From contig CAUTQX010000002.1 in assembly GCA_963540705.1 (NCBI GenBank), forward strand, positions 1 through 48,615: DNA of 48,615 bases, given 5' to 3'. Both the position numbers and the translations under genes were made by a program. Below the pieces are notes generated by a model that saw nothing but the letters and a program-made list of their open reading frames with translations, ran no database searches and was not told the origin of the DNA. Origin of the DNA: Nanosynbacter sp963540705 (GTDB lineage Bacteria; Patescibacteriota; Saccharimonadia; Saccharimonadales; Saccharimonadaceae). Position 1 is the stretch's first letter, and every line of letters begins with the position of its first letter. Below, one piece after another: positions 16,984 to 25,609 of this stretch.

Positions 16984-17576
16984 TCCGTAAACTAGTTGGC
17001 TTGATAATTTTTGCTGCTTTGGTGATTTTTGGGCTTAGTGCTTATTTGTCGCCGGATGATTTGGGAAAATGTCAAAGCGTGGGCGAAGGCGATTGCCGTA
17101 AGGCTGATGCAATAGTTGTTGTAAGTGGCGGCGATACGAATGCGCGAACTGATGAGGCTATTAAATTATATAAAGAAGGCTGGGCGCCGTTGATTGTTGT
17201 GTCGGGCGCAGCGGCCGATAAAACTGGTCCGTCCAACGCTAAGGCTATGTACCAGCGAGCGATTAACAGCGGTGTTCCTGAGAAAGCCATTATTATGGAT
17301 GAATCCTCTGAAACAACCAGACAAAACGCTACTGAAGTGAAGAAAATTGTCGATTCGCGAAAAATTGAAGATGTGATTTTGGTGACAAGCGGATATCATA
17401 TGCGTCGGGCGCAACTCGAATTTTCAGCGCAATTTAACGACGTGAAGATTCGAAGTCATCCTGTTGCTTCTGATAAAAACTGGAGCTCGTGGTGGTGGTT
17501 GACTCCGTGGGGCTGGTGGCTGGCAATGGGTGAATTAATGAGAATTGGGCTATTTGCTATGGGGTTATCTAGATGA
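16980..17576 (+). CDS. YdcF/SanA-like DUF218 membrane protein
   Basis: 198 residues. An N-terminal TM helix (about 4-24) precedes a DUF218 domain: ADAIVVVSGGD, IVVSGAAADKTGPSNA, DESSETTRQNA and ILVTSGYHMRRA. The C-terminal tail is Trp-rich (WSSWWWLTPWGWW), perhaps membrane-associated. DUF218 proteins (SanA, ElyC, YdcF) affect envelope barrier and lipid-carrier use, but the biochemistry is not settled. ATG 16980 overlaps the upstream TGA, and its TGA overlaps the mnmA ATG, so it is coupled on both sides. Confidence 0.85.
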   Translation: MIRKLVGLIIFAALVIFGLSAYLSPDDLGKCQSVGEGDCRKADAIVVVSGGDTNARTDEAIKLYKEGWAPLIVVSGAAADKTGPSNAKAMYQRAINSGVPEKAIIMDESSETTRQNATEVKKIVDSRKIEDVILVTSGYHMRRAQLEFSAQFNDVKIRSHPVASDKNWSSWWWLTPWGWWLAMGELMRIGLFAMGLSR

Positions 17577-18625
17577 GTAAAAAAGTTTTTGTTGGAATGT
17601 CGGGTGGTGTGGATTCCTCCGTTGCCGCAGCACTTTTGGTTGAGCAGGGTTACGATGTAACGGGTGTTTATATGAAAAACTGGTCTGAAGATCTTCCTGG
17701 AATGCATTGTCCGTGGGCGGAAGATGTTGCTGACGCCAAGCGTGTGGCGGTTGGCTTAGGTATTGATTTTCAGGTGTTTGATTTCCAGAAAGAATATAAG
17801 CAAAACGTTGTCGATTATATGATTCGCGAATATCAAGCGGGTCGCACGCCAAACCCAGATATTATGTGTAATCAAGAAGTGAAGTTTAAGATATTTTTGG
17901 AGGCTTCGCTGGCGGCCAGAGCGGATTATATCGCGACAGGGCATTATGCGCGTGTTGCTCATGAATCGTCTTCGTCAGCCAAATTATTACGCGCTCTTGA
18001 CGACAATAAAGACCAAACGTATTTCTTATATCGAGTAACCTCTGAGGCTTTGTCAAAAACCATATTTCCGCTGGGCGATTTCACTAAGGCGGAAGTTCGC
18101 GAAATGGCGAAAGAGCGCGGTTTGTGGACGGCTAGTAAAAAGGAATCGATGGGGATTTGTTTTGTTGGGCAAGTTGGAATTCGTGAGTTTTTGTCGGAGT
18201 ATATTAAAACTGTGCCAGGGAATATTATTGATCAGCAGACTGGATCTGTCGTTGGTAAGCATGACGGCGCAATTTTCTATACGCTTGGTCAGCGTCATGG
18301 TCTGAATGTTGGTGGCGGATTGCCATATTATGTTGTTGGTAAAGATATGGAGAAAAATGAGGTTTACGTGTCGCGCTCGATTGACAATGAAAGTTTGTGG
18401 CGAAAAGAGCTTAGATTGGCGGATGTTCATTGGATTAACCAAGCACCGCATAAAGATAAGAATGTACAAGTTCGGTTACGTCATCGAGGCGCTTTATTTG
18501 ACGCGAAAATTGACGGAGATATTGTGCATCTTTCTGCTTCGGAGCGTGCCGTAGCCGAGGGTCAATCTGCGGTAATATATGACGGTGATGAATGTTTGGG
18601 CGGCGGAATCGTGAAAACAGATTGA
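17573..18625 (+). CDS. mnmA: tRNA-specific 2-thiouridylase
   Basis: Adds sulfur to U34 of tRNA-Lys, -Glu and -Gln using ATP and a persulfide. 350 residues. PP-loop VGMSGGVDSSVAAALL at residues 7-22, VYMKNWSED, catalytic Cys in PNPDIMCN, a second Cys in SMGICFVG, then the TLGQRHGL motif and the C-terminal beta-barrel. ATGA overlap with the DUF218 gene. The cysteine desulfurase three genes earlier is the likely sulfur donor. Confidence 0.95.
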   Translation: MSKKVFVGMSGGVDSSVAAALLVEQGYDVTGVYMKNWSEDLPGMHCPWAEDVADAKRVAVGLGIDFQVFDFQKEYKQNVVDYMIREYQAGRTPNPDIMCNQEVKFKIFLEASLAARADYIATGHYARVAHESSSSAKLLRALDDNKDQTYFLYRVTSEALSKTIFPLGDFTKAEVREMAKERGLWTASKKESMGICFVGQVGIREFLSEYIKTVPGNIIDQQTGSVVGKHDGAIFYTLGQRHGLNVGGGLPYYVVGKDMEKNEVYVSRSIDNESLWRKELRLADVHWINQAPHKDKNVQVRLRHRGALFDAKIDGDIVHLSASERAVAEGQSAVIYDGDECLGGGIVKTD

Positions 18626-18650
18626 CGTTATGGGAAAAATAGTGTAAACT
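18622..18650 (+). promoter_or_regulatory. Consensus-like promoter of rpsP
   Basis: TTGACG at 18622-18627, 17-nt spacer, TAAACT at 18645-18650. It overlaps the end of mnmA. The leader is about 45 nt and holds AAAGGAAG before the rpsP ATG at 18702. Confidence 0.7.
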
Positions 18651-18701
18651 GTTCTAAAGTAAGGAATAATAAAACGTAGAGTTAAAGGAAGAATTAATTT
18701 T

Positions 18702-19049
18702 ATGCTAGCAATTCGTTTGCAACGTTTGGGTCGCAAAGGTTATCCAGTATATCGCTTGGCGATACAAGAAGCACATCGTCATCCATCAAGCGGTCGTGTA
18801 GTCGCTTATGTCGGTAGCTACAATCCACACACTAAAGAATCAAATATCCAAGTTGAATTGGCTCAGAAATATTTGGACAATGGCGCACAGCCAACACCGC
18901 GCGTAGTTAAGCTATTGAAAGAAGCTGGCGTTAAGTTGCCAAAGTGGGTTAAGGAAGTCTCAGCTGACAAGCATAAAGCCATCCGCAATCCAGAAAAACT
19001 TCGCAAGAATCAACCGAAAGAAGAGCCAGCTGAAGAAGTAGCTGAATAA
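18702..19049 (+). CDS. rpsP: Ribosomal protein bS16
   Basis: 115 residues. The start MLAIRLQRLGRKGYPVYRLAI and VAYVGSYNPHTKE are typical of S16, which stabilises the 5' domain of the small ribosomal subunit. The C-terminal 30 residues are a Lys/Glu-rich extension (KEEPAEEVAE end) beyond the core fold. It has its own promoter and terminator, so it is a single-gene unit. Confidence 0.97.
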   Translation: MLAIRLQRLGRKGYPVYRLAIQEAHRHPSSGRVVAYVGSYNPHTKESNIQVELAQKYLDNGAQPTPRVVKLLKEAGVKLPKWVKEVSADKHKAIRNPEKLRKNQPKEEPAEEVAE

Positions 19050-19077
19050 TCTGTTGAGATTGGCGATTTGACCTATA

Positions 19078-19107
19078 AACCCCATCTGTAAGGTGGGGTT
19101 ATTTTAT
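19078..19107 (+). terminator. Intrinsic terminator after rpsP
   Basis: Stem AACCCCA (19078-19084) with TGGGGTT (19094-19100), 9-nt loop, then ATTTTAT. It directly precedes, and probably overlaps the upstream part of, the alaS promoter. Confidence 0.7.
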
Positions 19108-19115
19108 GGTATAAT
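19107..19115 (+). promoter_or_regulatory. Extended -10 promoter of alaS (leaderless)
   Basis: TGGTATAAT at 19107-19115. Its last T is 8 nt before the ATG at 19123. This decides the start: a GTG at 19093 in the same frame lies inside the rpsP terminator. Confidence 0.7.
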
Positions 19116-19122
19116 AACACTC

Positions 19123-21006
19123 ATGAATGCCCAAAAAATACGTAGCAAATATCTTGAATTTTATAAAAAACAAGGTCACGCCGTTGTTGAGCGTGCGCCG
19201 TTGATTTTAACTAATGACCCGACGACTTTATTTACGGGCGCCGGAATGCAGCCGATGATTCCGTACTTGCTTGGTGAGACGCATCCCGAAGGTAAGAGAA
19301 TTGCCGATTCTCAAACGTGTTTGCGAGCGCAGGACATCGACGACATTGGCGATAATCGTCATACAACGTTTTTTGAGATGCTTGGAAACTGGAGTTTGGG
19401 CGATTATTTCAAGGAAGAGCAAATTGGCTGGATGTGGACGTTCTTGACTGAGGAAATTGGTCTTGATCCGCAGAGATTGTACGTAACGTGTTTTATTGGT
19501 GCGCCGGAATATAATATCGATAAAGATGTTGAAGCGGCTAAATTGTGGCAGGAAAAGTTTGCAGAAAAGGGCATCGATGCAAAAATGGCTGACATCGGCA
19601 GTGAAGAGCAGGGTGCGGCGCGTGGTGTAAATCCAGGTGAAAGAATTTTCTTTTATGATGGCAGTAAAAACTGGTGGAGTCGTAATGGTGGTCCAGAAAC
19701 TACTCCCGTTGGCGATCCGTGTGGTCCGGATAGTGAGATGTTTTATGAGTTTGATTTCATTGAGCATGATCCAAAATTTGGTGAAAATTGTCATCCGAAC
19801 TGTGATTGTGGTCGATTTATGGAGATTGGCAATAACGTATTTATGGCATATAAAAAAGTTGCCGAGGGGCAATTTGAGCCACTCGATAAGCCAAATATTG
19901 ACCATGGATCTGGACTTGAGCGAATCGCAGCTGCAGCAAATAATGATCCTGATGTCTTTAAAATTAGCTTGCTCTGGCCGATTATTGAAAAGCTGCAAGA
20001 TTTGAGTGGCAAGGATTACGCTTCACATACCGAAAGTATGCGAGTGATTGCTGACCATTTGAGGGCTGCGGCGTTTATGGCGGTTGATGGGTGTGTGCCA
20101 AGTAATAAAGAGCAGGGCTATGTGATGCGTCGTCTGCTCCGTCGGGCGATTCGTTATAGCTTTGATTTGGGAATCGAGCAGAATTTTCTGCAAGAAGTTG
20201 TGTCGACGATTGCTGATTTGTATGAAGCCGATTTTCCAGAGGTAAAGAATAATCGCGACAATATAATTGCCGTCCTCGTTAAGGAAGAAAAGGCTTTTCG
20301 CCAGACTCTAAGAAAAGGTTTGCGACAAATGCAGCGCTATATTGACGATGGCTTGACTGGTGAAGAATTGTTCACTTTGTACGATACTTTCGGTTTCCCG
20401 GTGGAACTCAGTACGGAAGAGGCGTATAAACAAGGAATTAAACTTTCGGACAATTGGCGCGAGGAATTTACCGCGAAAATGGATGAGCAACGACAGCGCT
20501 CTAAGACGGCTCGCAAGGGGCAATTTAGCGGTGGCTTGGAAGGTCACGACTCTATTCATCTGAAATATCACACGGCGACGCATTTGTTGGGCGCGGCGTT
20601 ACGTAAGGTTTTGAATGCGCCAGATTTACAGCAGCACGGAAGCAATATTACCGCCGATCGATTGCGCTTTGATTTTAATCACGATAAATTGACGCCAGAA
20701 GAAAAACAGGCGGTTGAAGATCAGGTTAATGCTTGGATTGATGAAGATTTGCCAGTTAGTTTTGCTGTATATCTGACCGACGAGGCGCTAAATATGGGCG
20801 CAATTGGTGCATTCGGTGAGCGTTACGGTGATGAGGTTAAGGTCTATTCCATTGGCAAGGATGGCAACATTGTTAGCTTTGAAGTTTGCGGCGGTCCACA
20901 CGTCGAACACACTGGAGTTCTATCTGAAGATGGCAAGCGATTCAAAATCACCAAAGAAGAATCTAGTTCGGCTGGAATTCGTCGAATCAAGGCTGTTTTA
21001 AGATAG
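19123..21006 (+). CDS. alaS: Alanyl-tRNA synthetase, short form without C-Ala domain
   Basis: Charges tRNA-Ala. 627 residues from ATG 19123, against about 870 in E. coli. The catalytic core (LTNDPTTLFTGAGMQPMIPY, TFFEMLGNWSLGDYF, GLERIAA) and the tRNA-recognition helices are present. The editing domain keeps its metal motifs: HTATH near residue 485 and CGGPHVEHTG near residue 590. The protein ends right after the editing domain (SSSAGIRRIKAVLR), so the C-Ala/DHHA1 domain that helps bind and dimerise is missing. Such short AlaRS occur in reduced genomes. The natural end and good conservation argue against a truncation error. Confidence 0.95.
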   Translation: MNAQKIRSKYLEFYKKQGHAVVERAPLILTNDPTTLFTGAGMQPMIPYLLGETHPEGKRIADSQTCLRAQDIDDIGDNRHTTFFEMLGNWSLGDYFKEEQIGWMWTFLTEEIGLDPQRLYVTCFIGAPEYNIDKDVEAAKLWQEKFAEKGIDAKMADIGSEEQGAARGVNPGERIFFYDGSKNWWSRNGGPETTPVGDPCGPDSEMFYEFDFIEHDPKFGENCHPNCDCGRFMEIGNNVFMAYKKVAEGQFEPLDKPNIDHGSGLERIAAAANNDPDVFKISLLWPIIEKLQDLSGKDYASHTESMRVIADHLRAAAFMAVDGCVPSNKEQGYVMRRLLRRAIRYSFDLGIEQNFLQEVVSTIADLYEADFPEVKNNRDNIIAVLVKEEKAFRQTLRKGLRQMQRYIDDGLTGEELFTLYDTFGFPVELSTEEAYKQGIKLSDNWREEFTAKMDEQRQRSKTARKGQFSGGLEGHDSIHLKYHTATHLLGAALRKVLNAPDLQQHGSNITADRLRFDFNHDKLTPEEKQAVEDQVNAWIDEDLPVSFAVYLTDEALNMGAIGAFGERYGDEVKVYSIGKDGNIVSFEVCGGPHVEHTGVLSEDGKRFKITKEESSSAGIRRIKAVLR

Positions 21007-21040
21007 ATAATTAACTGTTGCTCTAAAATCACAAGCGTTA

Positions 21041-21046
21041 TATAAT
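21041..21046 (+). promoter_or_regulatory. -10 box of the ftsA operon
   Basis: TATAAT at 21041-21046, ten bases before the ATG at 21056. The leader is at most about 3 nt. No SD is present. Confidence 0.5.
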
Positions 21047-21055
21047 ATTTCTTAT

Positions 21056-22318
21056 ATGGCATTGAAAGACATGTTGAAGAAGTCTGATAAAGATAGTCGC
21101 GAACTATTGGTTAGCTTAGATATTGGTACGGAGGTGGTTAAGGCGTTAATCGCTGAAGTTAAAGACGATGAGCTGAAGATTATTGGTGTTGGTCGAAAGC
21201 AGCAGGAAATGGGCGATATGCACAGTGGTGCGATTGCTGATATTGCTGGGGTTGTGGCGAATTGCGAAGAGGCTCTGTCTGAGGCTGAAGATCAAGCTGG
21301 CGTTCAGGGCAAGCGAGTCGTTATTGGCATCGCGGGCGAGTTAGTTAAGGGTGTTACGAATACTATTCGCTATCGCAGACCTCAGCCGAATAAGCCATTA
21401 GACATTGCCGAGATGGAGTTTATCATTGAGAAAGTTCAGGAGCGCGCTCAGGGAAAAGCTCAGGCTCAAATTGCACTGGAAACTGGCAATGAGGATGTTG
21501 AAGTGAAGCTGGTCAACTCGGCGCTGGTGAGTATTCATATTGACGGCTATAAAGTCTCAAATCCAATTGGCTTTCAGGGACGAGATGTGGCTGTACAAAT
21601 CTACACGGCATTTGCTCCGATGGTTCATATTGGCGCACTGGAAAAGGTTGCTGACGAGCTCGCGCTGGACTTAGTGGCTGTGGCAGCTGAGCCATTTGCG
21701 GTGAGTAGGAGCGTTTTGGGATCGGATACGGATAGTAATTTCACGGCGATTCTAGCGGACATTGGTGGTGGTACGACGGATATTGCGGTTGTCAATGACG
21801 GCGGAGTTGAAGGCACAAAGATGTTTGGCATTGGTGGACGAAGTTTCACTAGAACTATTGCGGCTGACCTGGATTTAAGCTTCAAAGATGCAGAAAAGCT
21901 GAAACTGAATATTGATAATGAGAATTTGAAGCCTAGCGTAAAGAAAAAAGTTGACGCGGCGATCGATAAGACTTTGGAAGTTTGGCTATCGGGTGTTGAA
22001 TTGGCGCTGAGCGATTTTGATAATGTCGATTATTTGCCGAATAGGATTTTACTGTGTGGTGGCGGATCGAGCTTGCAGAAAATTACTGAAGCTCTGAAAA
22101 CTCGACGCTGGCCAGAGGATTTGCCTTTTACGAATAAGCCAGTAGGTCAAAATATCAATACAAGTGATATTACAGGGATAGTCGATGAAACTGGAGATAT
22201 TAGCGATCACACATTTGTAACAGCAATGGGCTTGTTGCGAGTTGGATATGATACAATTATCGGTAGCCAAGACGGTAATAGTTTAGTTGAAAAAGTAAAT
22301 AGGTTGTTAAAGATTTAA
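21056..22318 (+). CDS. ftsA: Cell division protein FtsA (actin-like)
   Basis: 420 residues. FtsA is an actin-like ATPase that tethers FtsZ to the membrane. Phosphate-1 motif LVSLDIGTEVVKALI (about 18-32), an SHS2/1C region (about 95-175), the phosphate-2 motif ILADIGGGTTDIAVV (about 232-246) and an adenosine motif LLCGGGSSL are seen. The last 12 residues (SLVEKVNRLLKI) look like the amphipathic membrane-targeting helix of FtsA. This favours FtsA over its relative PilM, and no pilus genes are nearby. It leads an operon with a large membrane protein, ruvX and mltG. Confidence 0.85.
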   Translation: MALKDMLKKSDKDSRELLVSLDIGTEVVKALIAEVKDDELKIIGVGRKQQEMGDMHSGAIADIAGVVANCEEALSEAEDQAGVQGKRVVIGIAGELVKGVTNTIRYRRPQPNKPLDIAEMEFIIEKVQERAQGKAQAQIALETGNEDVEVKLVNSALVSIHIDGYKVSNPIGFQGRDVAVQIYTAFAPMVHIGALEKVADELALDLVAVAAEPFAVSRSVLGSDTDSNFTAILADIGGGTTDIAVVNDGGVEGTKMFGIGGRSFTRTIAADLDLSFKDAEKLKLNIDNENLKPSVKKKVDAAIDKTLEVWLSGVELALSDFDNVDYLPNRILLCGGGSSLQKITEALKTRRWPEDLPFTNKPVGQNINTSDITGIVDETGDISDHTFVTAMGLLRVGYDTIIGSQDGNSLVEKVNRLLKI

Positions 22319-22319
22319 A

Positions 22320-23951
22320 ATGAATAAAGACGTTATTTATATCGATGTAGAAGACGACATTACGACGATAATTAGTAAGATTAAGGCGTCGAAAGAGCGA
22401 ATTATTGCGTTGGTACCGCCCCGAAGAATTGGCGTTTTACAGAGTGCGGTCAATATTCGATTACTAGCTCGGGCGGCAACTTCGGCAGATAAGAGAATTG
22501 TATTAATCACGAACGATTCGGTTTTGGCTGGATTGGCAGCAACGGCGAAAATTCCGATTGCAAAAACACTTCAGAGCAAGCCAGAAATTGCGGAGATTCC
22601 AGTTCTGAAAGTTGATGACGACAATGATGTAATTGATGGTGGCAAGCTGGCGGTTGGAGATATGGCGGATTCTGCGAAAAGATCAAAGAAATCCGATGAA
22701 GATTCTGCCGTAGATAATGCTATAGCTGACGCAAATAAGAAGGAGTCTAAGGGGTTGGACTCTCTGAAAAAGATGGTTAAAAAACCAAAAGTCCCTGATT
22801 TTAATACATTTCGTAAGAAGTTCTTATTGATAGGCGGCAGTACCTTACTTTTGATTGTATTTTTGGTTTGGGCAATTTGGTTTGCTCCACATGCCACGGT
22901 TGTTATTTCAGCAAAGACTACTAGTATGACAGTCAGTGATACCGTCAGCTTGAATGAAACAGCCACTACAAGCGCAAAATCTAATGTCATTAAGTCTGTA
23001 AAGAAAGAATTAGCAAAGGAAGTTAGTGTTGAGTTTTCCGCTACGGGCAAGAAGAACGTCGGAGAAAAAGCTACTGGAGTGGTGGTTTTTAAGAATGTTT
23101 CTCCAGATAGTGTTACTATTGCAGCTGGTACAATTTTAAAGAATAGTGGGTTATCTTACACTTTAAATTCTTCTGTAACTGTTCCAGGTGGCTCTTATCA
23201 GCGTAATTGCCCTGGGTATATTTGTCCGGGATCTGCTTCTGGCGTAATTACCGCCAGTGAGGGTGGAGCTCAGTATAATGCGGCAACTGGTAGTATGAGT
23301 ATTTCGGTTGATGATATTTCTGCGTCGCTACGGTCTGCTACTAGTGGCGGCACTGATAAAACTGCAACGGTTGTGACGGCTAGTGATATAGAATCGGCAA
23401 AAAGCAAGCTGAGCGAAAAGAAGATTGATGGATTAAAAGAGCAATTGTTGTCATCATTCGGCGATTCGGCAACGGTTATAACAGAAAGCTACGTTGAAAA
23501 TCGATCAGATCCTAGCTCGAGCGTGGCTGTGGATGGCGAGGCGACTGGAGCTGTAACTCTGAAATCTACAATTACCGCCAGCGCGTTGGCTATTGATAAG
23601 AATGAGCTAAAAAACTTTGTGGAAGCAAAACTTAAAGAGGAGATTTCTGGTAAGAAGTCGCAGAGAATTTATGACAATGGAATAAGCAAGGTTGCGTTCT
23701 CGCAATTTTCTAGGGCTCATAATACACAGACTGTGCGCTTAACTACGAATGGCAAGGTTGGTCCAGATATTAAAGAAGCGAACGTAAAGGATCAAGCCAA
23801 AGGCAAGAGTTACGGAGAGGTTCAGTCTGCTATTGAATCTATCGAAGGTGTTGAAGATGTCGATGTTAAATTCTCGCCATTCTGGGTTAAATCTGTTCCA
23901 AAAGATATCAATAAGATTAATGTCGAATTTAAGATAAAAGATGTCAAGTAA
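22320..23951 (+). CDS. Large single-TM envelope protein, possibly baseplate-J-like
   Basis: 543 residues. Residues 1-165 are cytoplasmic and charged, with a small Rossmann-like start (VIYIDVEDDITTIISKI). A TM helix (about 168-190) is followed by a 350-residue Ser/Thr/Gly-rich beta-type outer part. The outer part has ATGVVVFKNVSPDSVTIAAGT and VTVPGG, then SPFWVKSVPKDINKINV near the end. CPR proteins with this pattern are often annotated as baseplate J/gp47 family; I recall the pattern but cannot verify it. Two Cys (NCPGYICPG) may form a disulfide. ATG 22320 follows ftsA by one base, and the last 11 bases overlap ruvX. A role in division or envelope is inferred from the operon. Confidence 0.7.
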   Translation: MNKDVIYIDVEDDITTIISKIKASKERIIALVPPRRIGVLQSAVNIRLLARAATSADKRIVLITNDSVLAGLAATAKIPIAKTLQSKPEIAEIPVLKVDDDNDVIDGGKLAVGDMADSAKRSKKSDEDSAVDNAIADANKKESKGLDSLKKMVKKPKVPDFNTFRKKFLLIGGSTLLLIVFLVWAIWFAPHATVVISAKTTSMTVSDTVSLNETATTSAKSNVIKSVKKELAKEVSVEFSATGKKNVGEKATGVVVFKNVSPDSVTIAAGTILKNSGLSYTLNSSVTVPGGSYQRNCPGYICPGSASGVITASEGGAQYNAATGSMSISVDDISASLRSATSGGTDKTATVVTASDIESAKSKLSEKKIDGLKEQLLSSFGDSATVITESYVENRSDPSSSVAVDGEATGAVTLKSTITASALAIDKNELKNFVEAKLKEEISGKKSQRIYDNGISKVAFSQFSRAHNTQTVRLTTNGKVGPDIKEANVKDQAKGKSYGEVQSAIESIEGVEDVDVKFSPFWVKSVPKDINKINVEFKIKDVK

Positions 23952-24354
23952 AAACTTTTTAGCGCTAGATATTGGATCGCGGCGAATTGGTTTGGCTATG
24001 GCGGATTCGCAAGTGAAAATTGCCGTGCCGTTTGGTTGGTTAGAGAATAATGAAAATATTGTCCAGGAAATAACAGAGCTAGTATTGAGGCACGATATCG
24101 ATACAATTGTAGTGGGCTATCCACGAAATCAATCCGGTGAACCAACAAAGCAGACGGAATTTGTGAAAGAATTTGTTAAGCAATTTGAAGACATTGAGCT
24201 TGATACGGAGATTGTTTTTCAAGACGAATCCTTAACGAGCGTGCAGGCTGAGCAGAGATTGGGGAATAAAATTAAAGATAAGGGCGAGATTGATGCGGAG
24301 GCTGCTAGCATAATTTTGCAGGATTTTTTGGAGGAGAATTATGAAAATTCGTAA
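23941..24354 (+). CDS. ruvX: YqgF/RuvX family RNase H-like nuclease
   Basis: 137 residues. The family (YqgF) is needed for pre-16S rRNA 5' end maturation and has been proposed as a Holliday-junction resolvase. Motifs: LALDIGSRRIGLAMAD (catalytic Asp), TIVVGYPRNQSGE, FQDESLTSVQAE and EIDAEAASIILQDFLE (second acidic site). Normal length. It overlaps the gene before it (11 nt) and mltG after it (14 nt). Confidence 0.92.
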   Translation: MSSKNFLALDIGSRRIGLAMADSQVKIAVPFGWLENNENIVQEITELVLRHDIDTIVVGYPRNQSGEPTKQTEFVKEFVKQFEDIELDTEIVFQDESLTSVQAEQRLGNKIKDKGEIDAEAASIILQDFLEENYENS

Positions 24355-25417
24355 ACGACGTATTTGGCTATTAGTGTTGTCGATAATCGTGGCTGTCGTT
24401 GGAGTTGGTGCTCTTGGAGCAACAGTGTGGTATAAGCAGATGCTTTCTCCTGTCGACGTAAATAGTCAGCAAACCTTCAGAATTAATATTAAAGAAGGTA
24501 TGGGATCTAGTGATATCGCCAAAACTTTAGAGGATAATAAAATTATCAAAAACTCTTTAGCATTTTCTATTTACACGAGGCTTCATAATTCGGCAAGTAA
24601 ATTCAAGGCTGGCGTTTATTCTGTAAAATCTTCGCAATCTGTCGATGAGATAATTAATCATTTGACTAGCGGTAAAACTGATGAGATTGCTATAACATTT
24701 TATCCTGGATCGACTTTGAATAAAAAAATAAAGAATTCTGACGGCAGAGAGGTTGAATCCGTGTTGCTTAAGGCAGGATTTTCAGATGATCAGATAAAAA
24801 AGGCATTTGCTGCTAAGTATGATAGTCCAGTTTTTGCGGGTAGACCGGAAAATGCTGGGCTTGAGGGATATATTTACGGTGAAACATTCTATATTTCCCC
24901 AGACGAAACTGCAGAACAGGTTTTGCAGCGCTCAATTGATCATCTAGAGAAAATTGTTAAGAAATATAATCTTGAGGAGAAATTTAAAGCTCGTGGGCTG
25001 ACCTTATATCAAGGTATAACACTAGCGTCGATTATTCAGCGTGAATCGATTGGCTGTGGGTCTGGTGCGGAAACTTGTGAAGATCAACGTAAGATTGCTA
25101 GCGTATTTTACAATCGCCTGAAAGCTAATATGCCGATTGGCTCTGATGTGACATATCAATATATTGCTGACAAAACAGGTGTAGAACGCTCGCCGAACCT
25201 TAAGTCGCCATATAATACACGCATCCAAAAAGGCCTAACCCCTGGACCAATCGCTTCGCCTAGTTTGAGCGCGTTGAATGCCGCTGCTGACCCGATAAAC
25301 TCTGATTATCTATATTTTCTGAGTGGCGACGATGATATTACGTATTTTGCAAAAACCAACGAAGAGCACGAGGCTAATGTCAAGGCTCACTGTCAAAAGA
25401 AGTGCCAGATTTCTTGA
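24341..25417 (+). CDS. mltG: Endolytic transglycosylase MltG
   Basis: Cleaves nascent glycan strands and sets their length at the inner membrane. 358 residues. N-terminal TM helix (about 8-29), a LysM-like subdomain (VNIKEGMGSSDIAKTLEDN-type region), then the YceG catalytic domain: ETFYISPDETAEQVL, ASIIQRES with the catalytic Glu, RKIASVFYNRL, DVTYQY, YNTRIQKGLTPGPI and a FAKTNEEHEANV end. SD GAGGAG lies just before ATG 24341. It is the last gene of the ftsA operon, so wall synthesis and division are co-expressed. Confidence 0.93.
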   Translation: MKIRKRRIWLLVLSIIVAVVGVGALGATVWYKQMLSPVDVNSQQTFRINIKEGMGSSDIAKTLEDNKIIKNSLAFSIYTRLHNSASKFKAGVYSVKSSQSVDEIINHLTSGKTDEIAITFYPGSTLNKKIKNSDGREVESVLLKAGFSDDQIKKAFAAKYDSPVFAGRPENAGLEGYIYGETFYISPDETAEQVLQRSIDHLEKIVKKYNLEEKFKARGLTLYQGITLASIIQRESIGCGSGAETCEDQRKIASVFYNRLKANMPIGSDVTYQYIADKTGVERSPNLKSPYNTRIQKGLTPGPIASPSLSALNAAADPINSDYLYFLSGDDDITYFAKTNEEHEANVKAHCQKKCQIS

Positions 25418-25440
25418 CAAAAACGCATTTTATAAAATTT

Positions 25441-25470
25441 ATTGACTTTATTGTCAATGTTGTGTAAAAT
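25441..25470 (+). promoter_or_regulatory. Promoter with palindromic operator for the LysM/CHAP gene
   Basis: TTGACT (25442-25447), 17-nt spacer, TAAAAT (25465-25470) with TGT in front. The -35 box is part of an inverted repeat, ATTGAC-TTTATT-GTCAAT (25441-25458), a likely repressor or activator site. Transcription should start near 25477, well upstream of the coding region. Confidence 0.6.
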
Positions 25471-25476
25471 AGATGT

Positions 25477-25609
25477 TAGATCATTTGTCTAATTTATCAA
25501 CAGGGGTGAATTACGATAAATGACCTGCCAAAATTGTCGCTACGGATATAGCAAAACTAATGTAGAATAATAATAATAATCAATTAGGTCGACAACATAT
25601 CCTGTTCTA
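25477..25609 (+). other. Long 5' leader with nested pairing, candidate regulatory RNA
   Basis: About 130 nt of transcribed leader before the LysM/CHAP frame. Nested complementary segments: AACAGG (25499-25504) with CCTGTT (25601-25606); inside it TTGTCG (25534-25539) with CGACAA (25590-25595); inside that a small GCTA/TAGC hairpin (25539-25552) and CTAAT (25557-25561) with ATTAG (25583-25587). The closing stem reaches to within 4 nt of the TTG at 25610, so folding could control translation start. No known riboswitch class is recognised; the GGGGTGAA segment recalls the c-di-AMP (ydaO) element, but its other motifs are absent. Confidence 0.4.

Noticed and set aside
19228..19998. Long minus-strand ORF (256 codons) opposite alaS
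   Set aside because: Antisense to conserved AlaRS motifs and of implausible composition; a shadow.
25499..25530. c-di-AMP (ydaO) riboswitch
   Set aside because: Only a GGGGTGAA-like segment is reminiscent; the GGGGACCCA-type and CAGCTAACC-type parts are not found. Kept only as an unclassified leader.
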